Notes: generated from the letters alone by a model not told the origin. Positions 19,669 to 29,592 are shown, numbered from the stretch's first letter. The stretch is DNA of 61,607 bases from Sanguibacter keddieii (GCF_001064145.1 NZ_JVOJ01000037.1:1-61607), one strand, 5' to 3'. Translations and numbers: made by a program.

Positions 19669-20909
19669 TACTGCTGAGCGCCTGCCTGTGCGAGGACCGC
19701 GGCGAAGTTCTCCTTGCGGATGCGCAGATCCGTGTACATGAGCGTCTCGAACGCTGCAGAGAAGGGCAGCAGGAGCCCGGAGCCGAGCATGACGAAGAAC
19801 GTGGAGATCGCCATGCCGATCGGGCTTAAGGGGTCGGACGTCACCGCCATCGTGACCAGGCTGCCGATGAGACCGATAACGAATCCGATGAATCCGCCGA
19901 TGAATCCGACGATGATGTTCAGCAGCAGGTAACGGCCGAGAGCCGGCCAGAATTCACCCTTAACGAGCGACCAGGAACGCTTCAGCGAAGCGACGGGACC
20001 GATCTCTTCCAGCACCGCGCACATAGGGGCGAACAGCAGCTTGATCTGGAGGAAATACATCAGGATAAAGATGGGGATAATTGCAGCGAAGGCGAGAAGA
20101 GAGAGCCACCACAAATCATGGTTGCCGTCCGCCACTACGGCGAGCGACACGAAGACACCGACGATCCAGAGGACAATCGGAGCCGCCGTGATAAGAGCGG
20201 TCAACGCAAAGGAGCCGATGAGTGACCCGAGTCGCTTGCGCGTCATCGCCCATGCCTCGCTCAACGTTAGTTTCCTGCCGACCGTCAGCTGGGAGACCGT
20301 CGCCGCCAGCAGGCCCGTGAGGATGCTCGTGCCCGCGAACGTGGAGAGCCATTGCACCAGGGTTGAAATCATCTGCAGGAGAAGGGCGTTGGCAAAATCC
20401 GTCGCCGATTGCTGGAGTGCCTGGGGGTCGTTCGCAGCACCGATGACGGACTCGTATCCGAGGCCTGAGATCAGGATCGACGCGCTGGCGATGAGCGACA
20501 CGAACAGCATAATGACGATGGTGAAGCCGAAGAGAACCTTCGGGTTGGAGCGGATCGCCTCGAAGGCGCCGCTGAATAGGTCGCCGATCGTCAGGGGGCG
20601 CAAGGGGATGATGCCGGGCTTGGACTGCCATCCCCACCGGTTGGTGGTGGAGTAGCCGGATGCCCCGGGCTGGGCGTTGTAGCCCGGCTGTGCGCCGTAG
20701 GTGGGCTGCGCACCGTAGGCGGGCGCCTGGGGGGCCGCGTATCCCTGCTGGGCACCGTATCCCTGGGTGGCTTGGGGGGGCGTGTAGCCCTGCTGTGCTC
20801 CGTAGCCTGGCTGTGCCCCGTAGCCCTGCTGAGGCGTCGGTGCGCCGGGCTGGGGCGTCCAACCCTGGGAGGGGGCGGACGGATCGGGAGAGGTCCAGGG
20901 GGAGCTCAT
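19668..20909 (-). CDS. Polytopic membrane protein of the GDPD-membrane-domain type with Gly-Tyr-Gln repeats
   Basis: 413 residues from ATG 20909, preceded by GGAGG at an ideal distance. Residues 15-95 are repeats of GYGAQ/GYxxPQ, a flexible cytoplasmic tail. The rest has six to seven hydrophobic segments and motifs (RPLTIGDLFSGAFEAIRSNPK; PMCAVLEEIGPVASLKRSW) of the membrane domain that in some bacteria is fused to glycerophosphodiester phosphodiesterase; no phosphodiesterase domain is present. It is the first gene of the operon running to DUF58 and is divergent from mtrA with 142 bases between the starts. Confidence 0.82.
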   Translation of the reverse strand: MSSPWTSPDPSAPSQGWTPQPGAPTPQQGYGAQPGYGAQQGYTPPQATQGYGAQQGYAAPQAPAYGAQPTYGAQPGYNAQPGASGYSTTNRWGWQSKPGIIPLRPLTIGDLFSGAFEAIRSNPKVLFGFTIVIMLFVSLIASASILISGLGYESVIGAANDPQALQQSATDFANALLLQMISTLVQWLSTFAGTSILTGLLAATVSQLTVGRKLTLSEAWAMTRKRLGSLIGSFALTALITAAPIVLWIVGVFVSLAVVADGNHDLWWLSLLAFAAIIPIFILMYFLQIKLLFAPMCAVLEEIGPVASLKRSWSLVKGEFWPALGRYLLLNIIVGFIGGFIGFVIGLIGSLVTMAVTSDPLSPIGMAISTFFVMLGSGLLLPFSAAFETLMYTDLRIRKENFAAVLAQAGAQQ

Positions 20910-21023
20910 TGATGCCTCCGTGTTGATGGTGCTTCTACAGTGTCCATCCTGCCATATGCGCAACTTATGCGAAACCTTATCTCGGGGAGAAATTGAGGAA
21001 TGGCTGCGCGAGTCTCCTGCGTT

Positions 21024-21051
21024 CGTGACGATTTCGTGACACTATCGTGAT
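21024..21051 (+). promoter_or_regulatory. Three phased direct repeats, probable MtrA autoregulatory box
   Basis: CGTGAC at 21024, CGTGAC at 21035 and CGTGAT at 21046 are spaced exactly 11 bp apart and run up to the mtrA start codon. OmpR-family regulators bind direct repeats at this spacing, and published MtrA sites are GTGAC/GTAAC-like direct repeats. No Shine-Dalgarno precedes the ATG, so the transcript may be leaderless. Confidence 0.55.
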
Positions 21052-21735
21052 ATGAGTTCGCGCATCCTCGTCGTCGATGACGACGTCGCCCTGGCCGAGA
21101 TGATCGGCATTGTCCTCCAGAACGAGGGCTATGACGTCGTCTTCTGTGCCGACGGATCCACTGCGTTGGCTCAATTTCAAGAACACAATCCGGACCTGGT
21201 CCTCCTGGACGTCATGCTGCCGGGCATGGACGGCTTTGACGTGTGCCGCGCGATCCGTCGTGTCTCGGATGCTCCGATCGTTATGTTGACCGCCCGTTCC
21301 GATACCTCTGATGTCGTGACGGGTCTCGAGGCCGGTGCTGACGATTATGTTCCCAAGCCCTTTAAACCCAAGGAACTCGTGGCCCGTGTGCGCGCGCGCC
21401 TGCGTGGTCGCGAGGACTCGCAGGCCGATGAGGGCCTGACTCTCCAGGACCTGTCGATCGATGTTTCCGGCCACATCGTCAAGCGTGAGGGGCGTGTCAT
21501 TGCATTGACTCCTCTGGAGTTCGATTTGCTGGTGACCCTGGCGCGCTCGCCGTGGAAGGTTTTCTCGCGCGAGGAGCTCCTCGAGCAGGTGTGGGGCTAC
21601 CGTCATGCCGCCGATACCAGGCTCGTCAACGTTCACGTGCAGCGCCTTCGTTCGAAGATTGAACGCGACCCGGAGCGTCCCGAGCTGGTCGTGACAGTCC
21701 GCGGGGTTGGGTATCGTGCCGGCGCAGGGGCGTAG
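21052..21735 (+). CDS. mtrA: Response regulator MtrA
   Basis: 227 residues of OmpR/PhoB type. The receiver domain has the acidic pocket Asp9-Asp10-Asp11, phosphoacceptor Asp53 (LLDVMLPGMDG), Thr80 and Lys102. The C-terminal winged helix carries LTPLEFDLLVTLARSPWKVFSR and DTRLVNVHVQRLRSKIE. The sequence is very close to actinobacterial MtrA, an essential regulator of wall hydrolases and cell division. mtrB begins within its last 20 bases and lpqB follows, the standard operon. Phased CGTGAC repeats directly upstream suggest autoregulation. Confidence 0.97.
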   Translation: MSSRILVVDDDVALAEMIGIVLQNEGYDVVFCADGSTALAQFQEHNPDLVLLDVMLPGMDGFDVCRAIRRVSDAPIVMLTARSDTSDVVTGLEAGADDYVPKPFKPKELVARVRARLRGREDSQADEGLTLQDLSIDVSGHIVKREGRVIALTPLEFDLLVTLARSPWKVFSREELLEQVWGYRHAADTRLVNVHVQRLRSKIERDPERPELVVTVRGVGYRAGAGA

Positions 21736-23335
21736 GGACGCCCTCAAGGATCTGGCGCGTGCCGTCGCATCGTCGAGGCCGTGGTCCCTTCTCGCCTCCT
21801 CTCATCTCGCCAGGCGCATCCGGCATTCCCTGTCCGCCCGCATCGCCCTGGCAATCACGGTCGCCGCGCTCGTCATCCTCCTCGTTTTTGGGGTGATTAT
21901 CGCCTCCCAGCTGCGTACCTCCATGTTTGAGACACGTAAGGACGCGATTCTGGCTGACGCCTCCCTGCGCTTTTCGTCCGCGCAGTCCGTGTTCTCCTCG
22001 TCCACTGCCTCGTCTCCCGCGCAGGTTCAGGAGTCCGCGCGCGGTGCGCTGGCCTCCCTCAAGGCCTCGGCGGCCGGCGCGGGTGCAACGAACGTGGCGC
22101 TACTGCGCTCTGAGGGAGCCACGGCCTCGTTGCGCATCAACCAGATCGAGGATGAGCAGATGCGCGCGCTCATCACCCCGCAGATGCGCACCGCGGTCTC
22201 GAGCGGGGGCGCGCAGTGGCAGTCGGTTGGCATCCGCTCAAGCGACTCCGACAAGGTGGTCCCCGGAATTCTTGTCGGCACCCAGGTGCAGCTGCCCCGC
22301 GCGGGCACGCACGAGCTCTACATTCTTTACTCGCTGTCCGCCGATCAGGCGCAGGTCGACGTGGTCCTGCGGGTCCTCATCCTTTCCGCGCTTCCGATCA
22401 TTGTGGCCCTGCCGATCGGTGTGTTCGCGCTGCTGCATCGCCTCTTGCTGCCCGTGCGCGTCACCGCCCAAGCTGCGACGAAGGCGTCGAAGGGTGACCT
22501 CAACGTGCGCGTGGACGTGCACGGGGACGACGAGATGGCCGACCTTGGGCACGCCTTCAACGCGATGACATCCTCGCTCCAGGACACGATCTCGCGCTAC
22601 GACGAGCTGGCCAAGCTCCAGCAGCGATTCGTTTCCGACGTCTCTCATGAACTGCGCACCCCGCTGACGACTATCCGCATGGCGGAGGACATCGTGTGGG
22701 ATAACCGCGACGAACTGCCAGCCCACGCGCGTCGATCCGCCGAGCTCTTGCACGACCAGACCGAACGCATGGAGCAGATGCTCGCCGACCTGCTGGAGAT
22801 CTCCCGCTACGACGCTGCCAGCGCCCTGCTGGATGCCGAGGACCGCGACCTGCGACCCATTGTCACTCGCGTCGTCGAAGCATGCACCGATCTCGCCGAG
22901 CGTCAGGGCGTGTCGGTTGCCATCGTCGCTCCCACGCGCGTCGCGGCCGAAATCGACGAACGCCGTATCGAGCGCGTCATCCGCAACCTCGTCGTCAACG
23001 CGATCGAGCATGCCGATGGTACGCCCGTGACGATCACGCTCGCCGCGACCGAGACCGACGTCGCATGCCGCGTGCGCGACCGCGGGGTGGGCATGACCCA
23101 GGAGGTCGCCGACCACGTCTTTGACCGCTTCTACCGCGCCGACACCGCCCGCGCCCGCACGACCGGCGGTACCGGCCTCGGCCTCGCGATCGCAACTGAG
23201 GACGTTGCCATCCACGGAGGGCGCCTGCAGGCGTACGGAGAACCCGGGCGCGGCGCGTCCTTCCTGATGACCCTGCCCAAGCGCGCCGGCGAGGAGATCG
23301 TCAGCCGCCCCCTGGCCCTGTGGGAGGACGAATGA
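21716..23335 (+). CDS. mtrB: Sensor histidine kinase MtrB
   Basis: 539 residues if started from GTG 21716; a TTG at 21707 would add three. Two membrane helices (about 38-60 and 220-245) flank an extracytoplasmic sensor domain of about 160 residues. A HAMP linker, a dimerisation/phosphoacceptor helix with His311 in SDVSHELRTPLT, and an ATPase domain with the N box (RNLVVNAIEHA), DRGVGM and GGTGLGLAI follow. It phosphorylates MtrA in response to wall or division cues. Overlap with mtrA and the ATGA junction with lpqB indicate one coupled transcript. Confidence 0.95.
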   Translation: MPAQGRRDALKDLARAVASSRPWSLLASSHLARRIRHSLSARIALAITVAALVILLVFGVIIASQLRTSMFETRKDAILADASLRFSSAQSVFSSSTASSPAQVQESARGALASLKASAAGAGATNVALLRSEGATASLRINQIEDEQMRALITPQMRTAVSSGGAQWQSVGIRSSDSDKVVPGILVGTQVQLPRAGTHELYILYSLSADQAQVDVVLRVLILSALPIIVALPIGVFALLHRLLLPVRVTAQAATKASKGDLNVRVDVHGDDEMADLGHAFNAMTSSLQDTISRYDELAKLQQRFVSDVSHELRTPLTTIRMAEDIVWDNRDELPAHARRSAELLHDQTERMEQMLADLLEISRYDAASALLDAEDRDLRPIVTRVVEACTDLAERQGVSVAIVAPTRVAAEIDERRIERVIRNLVVNAIEHADGTPVTITLAATETDVACRVRDRGVGMTQEVADHVFDRFYRADTARARTTGGTGLGLAIATEDVAIHGGRLQAYGEPGRGASFLMTLPKRAGEEIVSRPLALWEDE

Positions 23336-24978
23336 GACGCCGCCTGATGCCACTCGCCGTTGCCGCCTGCCTGGCCCTTGCGGGATGCGCTTCCCTGCCC
23401 ACATCCTCGGCCCCCGCGCCCTTCGACGTGTCAGCTCGGGACGGCAGCGGCATCCAGTTTTCCGCCGAGGGTCCCTCCGATGGGGCGGACGCCGCGACCC
23501 TGGTCAGCGACTTCCTGCTGGCATGCGCCGCCGGCCCCCAGGATGACTACGCGACCGCGCGCCTGTTCCTGAGCGCAGCATCGGCGCGTTCATGGCAGCC
23601 GGAGACGGAAATCCTCATCTACGACACGGACGCGGCCCCTGCGGTCACCGCCGGATCCGAGAACGGTTCCGAGGTGGACGTGACGGTCTCCGTGCTCGGC
23701 GTGGCCAGCATCGACGCGTCGGGCGTGCTGACCCGCGTGGCCGCCTCAACCGTGACGCGCACCTTCAGCCTCGTGCGCGAAGGCGGACAGTGGCGCATCA
23801 ACAGCCCCGAGAACATGGTCCTCATGAGCCGGGCGTCCTTCACGGCGTCGTTCTCCCTCGCCAATCTCTACTTCCCGACGACAGAGGGCGGGGACCTGGT
23901 CGCCGATCCTCGCTGGTACCCGTCGCGACGCCTGGCCTCCCATCTGCTCGCTGGCCTCGTCGAAGGGCCGCGTCAATCTCTCGAGCCGGTCACTGCGAAC
24001 GCAATCCCGGCGGGCACGACCGTTCCCTCCCAGGGGCTAGACGTCGTCGACGGGGTGGCTCGCGTGGAGCTGAACGCGGTGGCGCCCGCGACCGAGGGGG
24101 CGCGTGCGAACCTCGCGTGGGAGCTCACCCGCACCCTTACCCAGGTGGCGGACGTGTCGCAGGTGAGCATCTCGCTGTCCGGTGACGTCCTGGATGTGCA
24201 GGGGATCCCGGTGCCCCCGACCTACTCTCTCGACACGCTCGTCGGGGCAGGCCCCAACGGGGTGGGGATCGTGTCATCGTCGGGGGTGACGAACCTGAGC
24301 GCCGCCACCGACGCCTCCAACCCGACAGTCTCGCCCGTGGATCCCTCCCTGGTCGCCTGGAGCGGCACCGATGGGGTGTACGCGCAGCGCGGTGGAACGT
24401 CGGTTGCATTCCTGCCCGGACAGGCGCCTCTCGGCCCGTCGGTGGACCGCTTCGGATGGGTGTGGGGGCCTGCCACGGCCTCGTCGGTGAGCGTCGGCGG
24501 GGGAGCCGATGGTGCGTTCAGCGTGAGCGTGGAATCCGAGAGCGCCGGCGAGATTCACGCGGTGCGCATTTCCCCCGATGGCACGCGCGCCCTCGTCCTG
24601 CGCGGCAGTGATGCGAGCGCATGGGTGGGGATCGTCGAACGCGGGGCCTCCGGGCGCCCGCTGGCGATCCGCTCCCTCGAACAGATCCCGCTCGAACACG
24701 GCTCGGTTGTTGACGCGTCGTGGACGACGCCGACGGGCCTCGCGCTTGTCGTGCGCGAGACGGGCGAGGATGATCAGCTGGTCACGCTGCCCCTAGGAGG
24801 GTTGCCCTCCAATGTATCCCTCCCGATCCGCGTGACATCGATGAGTGCCGGTGGGTCCTCCTCCGTGGTTGTCATCTCGGGTACCGATGCCGCCGGCAAG
24901 CCGCAGGTGCTCATCCGCTCGGGCGCGCTGTGGCAAAACGCCCCCGAGTCCCTCACTTCCGCCCGATACGCGGGGTAA
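23332..24978 (+). CDS. lpqB: Lipoprotein LpqB
   Basis: 548 residues from ATG 23332 (ATGA overlap with mtrB). A signal sequence ends in the lipobox LALAGC, so Cys18 should be lipidated. A GerMN-like domain follows (about 190-300, with LLAGLVEGPRQSLEPV), then a beta-propeller-like C-terminus. LpqB binds the extracytoplasmic part of MtrB and tunes the MtrAB system in mycobacteria and Streptomyces. Position, lipobox and domain order make the call firm. Confidence 0.93.
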   Translation: MRRRLMPLAVAACLALAGCASLPTSSAPAPFDVSARDGSGIQFSAEGPSDGADAATLVSDFLLACAAGPQDDYATARLFLSAASARSWQPETEILIYDTDAAPAVTAGSENGSEVDVTVSVLGVASIDASGVLTRVAASTVTRTFSLVREGGQWRINSPENMVLMSRASFTASFSLANLYFPTTEGGDLVADPRWYPSRRLASHLLAGLVEGPRQSLEPVTANAIPAGTTVPSQGLDVVDGVARVELNAVAPATEGARANLAWELTRTLTQVADVSQVSISLSGDVLDVQGIPVPPTYSLDTLVGAGPNGVGIVSSSGVTNLSAATDASNPTVSPVDPSLVAWSGTDGVYAQRGGTSVAFLPGQAPLGPSVDRFGWVWGPATASSVSVGGGADGAFSVSVESESAGEIHAVRISPDGTRALVLRGSDASAWVGIVERGASGRPLAIRSLEQIPLEHGSVVDASWTTPTGLALVVRETGEDDQLVTLPLGGLPSNVSLPIRVTSMSAGGSSSVVVISGTDAAGKPQVLIRSGALWQNAPESLTSARYAG

Positions 24979-24983
24979 GAGTC

Positions 24984-25730
24984 GTGGTGGGCGGGAGTAG
25001 AGTCCGGGGCCTGACACGAGGGCTGATCGGCGCGATCCTGCCCGTGCAATGCGCCGGCTGCCGCGCCTGGGACGAGGTGCTGTGCCCGTCGTGCCGCTCC
25101 CTGGCCACCAGCCCCGCGCACGTGGCCTCGATTGACGGTGCGCGAGGCCCCCTTCCCCTGGTGGCGATAGGGGACTACGACGGGTCACTGCGCCGAATTG
25201 TCCTTGCTGCCAAGCACTCCGCGCGCACGGACGTCACTGATTTTCTCGACGAGGCCGGGGCCCGCCTCGGCACCGCGCTGGGTGGGGTGCTGGGCGTGGC
25301 GGGGTCGCCCGCCGCCGCTGTGGGTGTCCCGATGGGGAGGGCAGCGTCGACCGGGAGTGCGGTGGATGTGTGGGTGGTGCCCGCGCCCTCGTCGTGGAAG
25401 AGGCACCTGCGGGGCAGGCAGGTGGCGCTGCCGCTGGCGCGCGCTGTTGCCCGGGCGCTGGCTGCGGGCGCGCGGCCGGGTGTGCGCGTCCGGGTGGTGG
25501 ACGCGGTGCGGCTGCGGATCGGCGCGACCTCGCAGTCGGGTAAGGCTGGGGCGCAGCGCACGGTGGGGCGCATGGGGTCGATGCGTGCGCTCGTGGTCCC
25601 TCCGCCTGGTGTTCTCGTGGTGGCGGTGGATGACGTGGTGACGACGGGGGCGACGGTTCGGGAAATGGAGCGTGTGCTGGGTGGGCTCGATGCGGTAGCG
25701 ACTCTGTGCCGACCCGGACTTATCTCATGA
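24984..25730 (+). CDS. ComF-family phosphoribosyltransferase-like protein
   Basis: About 248 residues from GTG 24984 (GTG 24987 is also possible), six bases after lpqB, with GGGGTAAGAG upstream. The N-terminus carries a probable zinc site, CAGC and CPSC. The C-terminal PRTase fold has the PRPP-binding loop VVAVDDVVTTGATV. ComF proteins aid DNA uptake in competent bacteria, but most actinobacterial members, in this same place after lpqB, have no proven role. The DUF5719-like Ala/Gly-rich insertion near residues 95-125 is unusual but probably just linker. Confidence 0.85.
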   Translation: MVGGSRVRGLTRGLIGAILPVQCAGCRAWDEVLCPSCRSLATSPAHVASIDGARGPLPLVAIGDYDGSLRRIVLAAKHSARTDVTDFLDEAGARLGTALGGVLGVAGSPAAAVGVPMGRAASTGSAVDVWVVPAPSSWKRHLRGRQVALPLARAVARALAAGARPGVRVRVVDAVRLRIGATSQSGKAGAQRTVGRMGSMRALVVPPPGVLVVAVDDVVTTGATVREMERVLGGLDAVATLCRPGLIS

Positions 25731-25749
25731 CGCAGGTCACCGGCTGGGG

Positions 25750-25883
25750 TATGATGGGGGTACAGACTTTCGATAGCGTGAGCAGCAGGGACGCTCCTCA
25801 CGTCAGTGCGGGAGGTGATAGCTCAGACCACGGTTCGGGCAGTGAGCACCGAACAATCCCCACCTGCGGGCAATGATGCCCGC
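25750..25883 (+). promoter_or_regulatory. Promoter and structured leader of hpf
   Basis: A near-perfect -10 box TATGAT lies at 25750-25755 with no strong -35. It would give a leader of about 140 bases. Two hairpins are present: GTTCGG pairing with CCGAAC (25833-25854), and GCGGGCA pairing with TGCCCGC around a four-base loop (25866-25883), ending just before the ribosome binding site GGAGGAA. No known riboswitch was recognised. Confidence 0.45.
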
Positions 25884-25904
25884 CGCACACCATGGAGGAA
25901 ACAC

Positions 25905-26549
25905 ATGGACATCACCGTCGTCGCACGTAATGCCGAGATTCACCCGAATTTCCGGGAATACGTGGAGGAGAAGGTTTCGAAAATCACTCAGTTCTACCCC
26001 CGCGCTCAGCGCGTCGATGTGGAGCTGACTCACGAACGTAACCCCCGCCAGGCCGACACTGCCGAGCGCATCGAGCTGACCGTTTACGGAAAGGGCCCGA
26101 TCATTCGCGCTGAGGCTCAGTCCGCCGATCGCTACGCGGCCGTCGACATCGCCGCCGGCAAGCTCTACGAGCGCCTGCGCCGCCTGCGTGATCGCGTGAA
26201 GAACCACCGCCGCCGGTACCCGCGCGACCTGGCCGAAGCCGAAATCCTCGAGGCTCCCGTCGTCGAAGAGGTGGCCGCAGCCGAACCCGAGGCCCCCAAG
26301 CCGCTGCGCAGCGCTGAGGACCTGAAGGTCGGCGAGGCCCGCGAGGAGCAGTGGGGTGATACCCCGATCATCGTCCGTCAGAAGGTGCACGAGGCCCCGC
26401 CGATGAGCGTGGATGAGGCCCTGGATCAGATGATGATGGTTGGCCACCCCTTCTTCCTCTTCGTCGATAAGGAGACGAACCAGCCGTGCGTCGTCTACCA
26501 CCGTCACGGGTGGACGTACGGTGTGCTTCGCTTGAACACGACAATCTGA
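25905..26549 (+). CDS. hpf: Long-form ribosome hibernation promoting factor
   Basis: 214 residues from ATG 25905, preceded by GGAGGAAACAC. The N-terminal domain (1-100; MDITVVARNAEIHPNFREYVEEKV...) binds the 30S decoding region. An acidic linker (115-150) is followed by the C-terminal dimerisation domain (IIVRQKVHEAPPMSVDEALDQM, then HPFFLFVDKETN and VVYHRHGWTYGVL), which pairs two ribosomes into inactive 100S particles in stationary phase. The long form is standard in actinobacteria. It lies between comF and secA as in mycobacteria, and a strong hairpin ends the transcript. Confidence 0.95.
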   Translation: MDITVVARNAEIHPNFREYVEEKVSKITQFYPRAQRVDVELTHERNPRQADTAERIELTVYGKGPIIRAEAQSADRYAAVDIAAGKLYERLRRLRDRVKNHRRRYPRDLAEAEILEAPVVEEVAAAEPEAPKPLRSAEDLKVGEAREEQWGDTPIIVRQKVHEAPPMSVDEALDQMMMVGHPFFLFVDKETNQPCVVYHRHGWTYGVLRLNTTI

Positions 26550-26566
26550 CGGTTGAAGGACCGTGG

Positions 26567-26595
26567 GGCGCCCCGGGCACCATGCCCGGGGCGCC
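26567..26595 (+). terminator. Hairpin terminator after hpf
   Basis: A perfect 13-bp stem (26567-26579 with 26583-26595) with a three-base loop begins 18 bases after the hpf stop. No T tract follows. Confidence 0.7.
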
Positions 26596-26642
26596 TCCGT
26601 GTGCGCTGTCAGCGTTAAATACGTCCATAGTTCGCGCGGGCG

Positions 26643-26674
26643 TTTCCACTTTGGGCAGTTAGTTCGTAAACTAA
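26643..26674 (+). promoter_or_regulatory. secA promoter with palindrome over the -10 box
   Basis: TTTCCA (26643-26648), 18 bp, TAAACT (26667-26672) fits a vegetative promoter. The palindrome TTAGTT-CGTA-AACTAA (26659-26674) covers the -10 box and could be an operator. It is about 60 bases before the secA start. Confidence 0.4.
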
Positions 26675-26733
26675 TGGGTGGATTTGACTGTCCGCTCTAC
26701 AAGGGGGCGGGCGAGGAACGTCAGGAGCTATTC

Positions 26734-29580
26734 GTGTCGATTATTGACAAGATCCTTCGCGCTGGCGAAGGGCGTATGCTGCGCAAGCTGGATCGGCTTG
26801 CGTCGCAGGTTGATGCCTTGCAGGAGGATTTTGAGGCTCTGACCGACGAGGAGCTGCAGGCCAAGACCCAGGAGTTCAAGGACCGCCTTGAGGATGGCGA
26901 GACTCTGGACGACATCCTGGTTGAGGCGTTTGCGACGGTCCGTGAGGCCTCGTGGCGAATCCTGCGCATGCGTCCCTTCCACGTGCAGGTCATGGGTGGT
27001 ATCGCCCTGCACCAGGGCAAGATCGCGGAAATGAAGACCGGTGAAGGTAAGACCCTGGTCGCCACGATGCCCTCGTACCTGCGTGCGCTGACCGGCAAGG
27101 GCGTGCACGTCGTGACGGTCAACGACTACCTGGCGAAGTACCAGTCGGACCTGATGAGCCGCGTGTACAACTTCCTGGGCATGACGTGCGGTTGTATTCT
27201 CGTGGGTCAGACGCCGGCCGAGCGCCGCGAGATGTACGCCTGCGACATTACCTACGGTACGAACAACGAGTTCGGCTTCGATTACCTGCGCGACAACATG
27301 GCGCAGGTGCCCGAGGACATGGTCCAGCGCGGCCACGCCTTCGTCATCGTCGACGAGGTTGACTCGATCCTTATCGACGAGGCCCGTACCCCCCTCATCA
27401 TTTCGGGTCCCGCTGACGGCGATCTGAATCGCTGGTACGTGGAGTTCGCCCGCATCGCGCGCCTGCTCAAGCGCGACGAGGACTACGAGGTCGACGAGAA
27501 GAAGAAGACCGTCGGCATCCTGGAGCCGGGCATCGACAAGGTCGAGGACCAGCTGGGCGTCGAGAACCTCTACGAGGCGGCGAACACCCCGCTGATTGGC
27601 TTCCTCAACAACGCGATCCGCGCCAAGGAGCTGTTCTTCAAGGACCGCGACTACATCGTGGACGGCGGCGAGGTCCTCATCGTCGACGAGCACACGGGTC
27701 GTGTCCTGCCGGGCCGCCGCTACAACGACGGCATGCACCAGGCGATCGAGGCGAAGGAAGGCGTGGAGATCAAGGCCGAGAACCAGACGCTCGCCACGAT
27801 CACGCTGCAGAACTACTTCCGTCTGTACCCCGAGGGCTCGCGTTCCGGCATGACCGGTACGGCCGAGACCGAGGCTGCGGAGTTCGCGTCGACCTACAAG
27901 ATCGACGTCATCCCGATCCCCACGAACAAGCCGATGATCCGCAAGGATCAGCCCGACCTCGTCTACCCGACGGAGAAGGGCAAGCTGAACGCGATCATCG
28001 AGGACGTCGTGGAGCGTCACGAGGCGGGCCAGCCGGTCCTCATCGGTACCGCTTCGGTCGAAAAGTCTGAGCTGCTCTCCCAGATGCTCAAGGAGAAGCA
28101 CATCCCGCACCAGGTCCTCAACGCCAAGCAGCACGCCCGCGAAGCCGCCATCGTCGCGATGGCCGGCCGCAAGGGCGCGGTCACGGTGGCCACGAACATG
28201 GCCGGCCGTGGTACCGACATCATGCTGGGCGGTAACTCGGAGTTCCTCGCCCAGGCGAACCTGGCTGCCGAGGGCCTCGACCCGAAGGAGAACCCGGAGG
28301 AGTACCGCGAGGCGTGGCCCAAGGCCCTCGAGGCCGCGGAAGATGCCGTCGAGGCCGAGCGCGAGGAGGTGCGCGAGCTGGGCGGCCTGTACGTGCTCGG
28401 TTCGGAGCGCCACGAGTCGCGTCGTATCGACAACCAGCTGCGCGGACGCTCCGGCCGTCAGGGTGACCCAGGCGAGTCCCGCTTCTACCTGTCGATGGAA
28501 GACGACCTGATGCGCCTGTTCAACTCGGGCATGGCGCAGCGCATCATGGCCTCGGGTGCCTACCCGGAGGACATGCCGCTGGAAAACCGCATGGTGTCGC
28601 GCTCGATCGCGTCGGCTCAGCACCAGGTGGAGGCCCGCAACTTCGAGATCCGTAAGAACGTCCTGAAGTACGACGACGTTATGACGGGTCAGCGTGAGAC
28701 CATCTACGGCGAGCGCCGCAAGGTGCTTGAGGGCGAGGACATGGGTCCGCAGATGCGCGCGTTCATGGAGTCCCTCGTGACCGGCCTGGTCGATGAGGCG
28801 ATCGCCGACAAGCTCGTGGACGAGTGGGATCTGCCTTCCTTGTGGGAGAACCTGCGCGGCTACTACCCGCCGTCCGTCACGATCGAAGATGTCGAGGAGG
28901 AGCACGGTGGTGCTGCGTCCCTCGTGCGCGACGATCTGGTGACCGAGCTGGTCGGCGATATTCACGCCGTCTACGCGGACACCGAGGATCGCCTCAATGC
29001 CAACCCGCTGGCGCAGGCGCAGCTGGGCGATGAGCCCATTCGTACTCTTGAGCGTCGCGTCGTCATCTCCGTGGTGGACCGCCTGTGGCGTGAGCACCTC
29101 TACGAGATGGACTACCTGAAGGAAGGCATCGGCCTGCGCGCGATGGGTCAGCGCGACCCGCTCGTCGAGTACAAGGACGAGGGCGCGCAGATGTTCCAGG
29201 CGATGGTCGAGCGCATCCGCGAGGAGTCCGTCCAGCAGGTGTTCTCCTACGCCAAGCAGTTCGAGCGCGCCCTGGCTGCCGCCGAGGAGGAAGCTGGCGG
29301 TTCGATTGCCGCCGCGAGCGTTGCTCCCGCCCAGGAGGAGGCCTCGTCGCCCTCCTCTGAGCCCAGCGTCGAGGATGTTGCCGCTGCCGAGTCCGCGGCC
29401 TCCGCGGCCGCGCGCGAGGCCGTTGCTCACGCCCGTTCGGTGATGGGCAACGTGGGACGCGCGAAGGCGCCGAGCCGCGTGAGCTACAGCTCCGCTGAGG
29501 GCACCGAGTCGTCCGCGTCCAAGCCGAGCGGTAATCGCGCGGAGCGTCGCGCTGCCGCTAAGAAGCGTCGCCGCCGCTGA
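26734..29580 (+). CDS. secA: Preprotein translocase ATPase SecA
   Basis: 948 residues from GTG 26734, chosen because AGGAG lies eight bases upstream and [18 protein letters not shown]-like starts are usual for actinobacterial SecA1. Walker A TGEGKT is at residues 102-107, Walker B is [13 protein letters not shown], and GRAGRGTDI-type helicase motif VI appears as [13 protein letters not shown]. The preprotein-binding and scaffold domains follow. The C-terminal tail is Ala/Glu-rich and ends in a basic [16 protein letters not shown] instead of the zinc-binding SEC-C motif, as is normal for this phylum. It drives proteins through SecYEG. It is monocistronic, with its own promoter and terminator. 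Confidence 0.97.
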   Translation: MSIIDKILRAGEGRMLRKLDRLASQVDALQEDFEALTDEELQAKTQEFKDRLEDGETLDDILVEAFATVREASWRILRMRPFHVQVMGGIALHQGKIAEMKTGEGKTLVATMPSYLRALTGKGVHVVTVNDYLAKYQSDLMSRVYNFLGMTCGCILVGQTPAERREMYACDITYGTNNEFGFDYLRDNMAQVPEDMVQRGHAFVIVDEVDSILIDEARTPLIISGPADGDLNRWYVEFARIARLLKRDEDYEVDEKKKTVGILEPGIDKVEDQLGVENLYEAANTPLIGFLNNAIRAKELFFKDRDYIVDGGEVLIVDEHTGRVLPGRRYNDGMHQAIEAKEGVEIKAENQTLATITLQNYFRLYPEGSRSGMTGTAETEAAEFASTYKIDVIPIPTNKPMIRKDQPDLVYPTEKGKLNAIIEDVVERHEAGQPVLIGTASVEKSELLSQMLKEKHIPHQVLNAKQHAREAAIVAMAGRKGAVTVATNMAGRGTDIMLGGNSEFLAQANLAAEGLDPKENPEEYREAWPKALEAAEDAVEAEREEVRELGGLYVLGSERHESRRIDNQLRGRSGRQGDPGESRFYLSMEDDLMRLFNSGMAQRIMASGAYPEDMPLENRMVSRSIASAQHQVEARNFEIRKNVLKYDDVMTGQRETIYGERRKVLEGEDMGPQMRAFMESLVTGLVDEAIADKLVDEWDLPSLWENLRGYYPPSVTIEDVEEEHGGAASLVRDDLVTELVGDIHAVYADTEDRLNANPLAQAQLGDEPIRTLERRVVISVVDRLWREHLYEMDYLKEGIGLRAMGQRDPLVEYKDEGAQMFQAMVERIREESVQQVFSYAKQFERALAAAEEEAGGSIAAASVAPAQEEASSPSSEPSVEDVAAAESAASAAAREAVAHARSVMGNVGRAKAPSRVSYSSAEGTESSASKPSGNRAERRAAAKKRRRR

Positions 29581-29592
29581 TTGGTACACGTC

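Noticed and set aside
24984-25730. Evidence for a competence system
   Set aside because: ComF alone is retained next to lpqB in many actinobacteria that are not known to be competent; no other com gene is in the window.
26728-29589. A 953-codon open frame antisense to secA
   Set aside because: It mirrors the codon bias of secA on the other strand, has no family motif and no ribosome binding site. Long antisense frames are usual at this G+C content.
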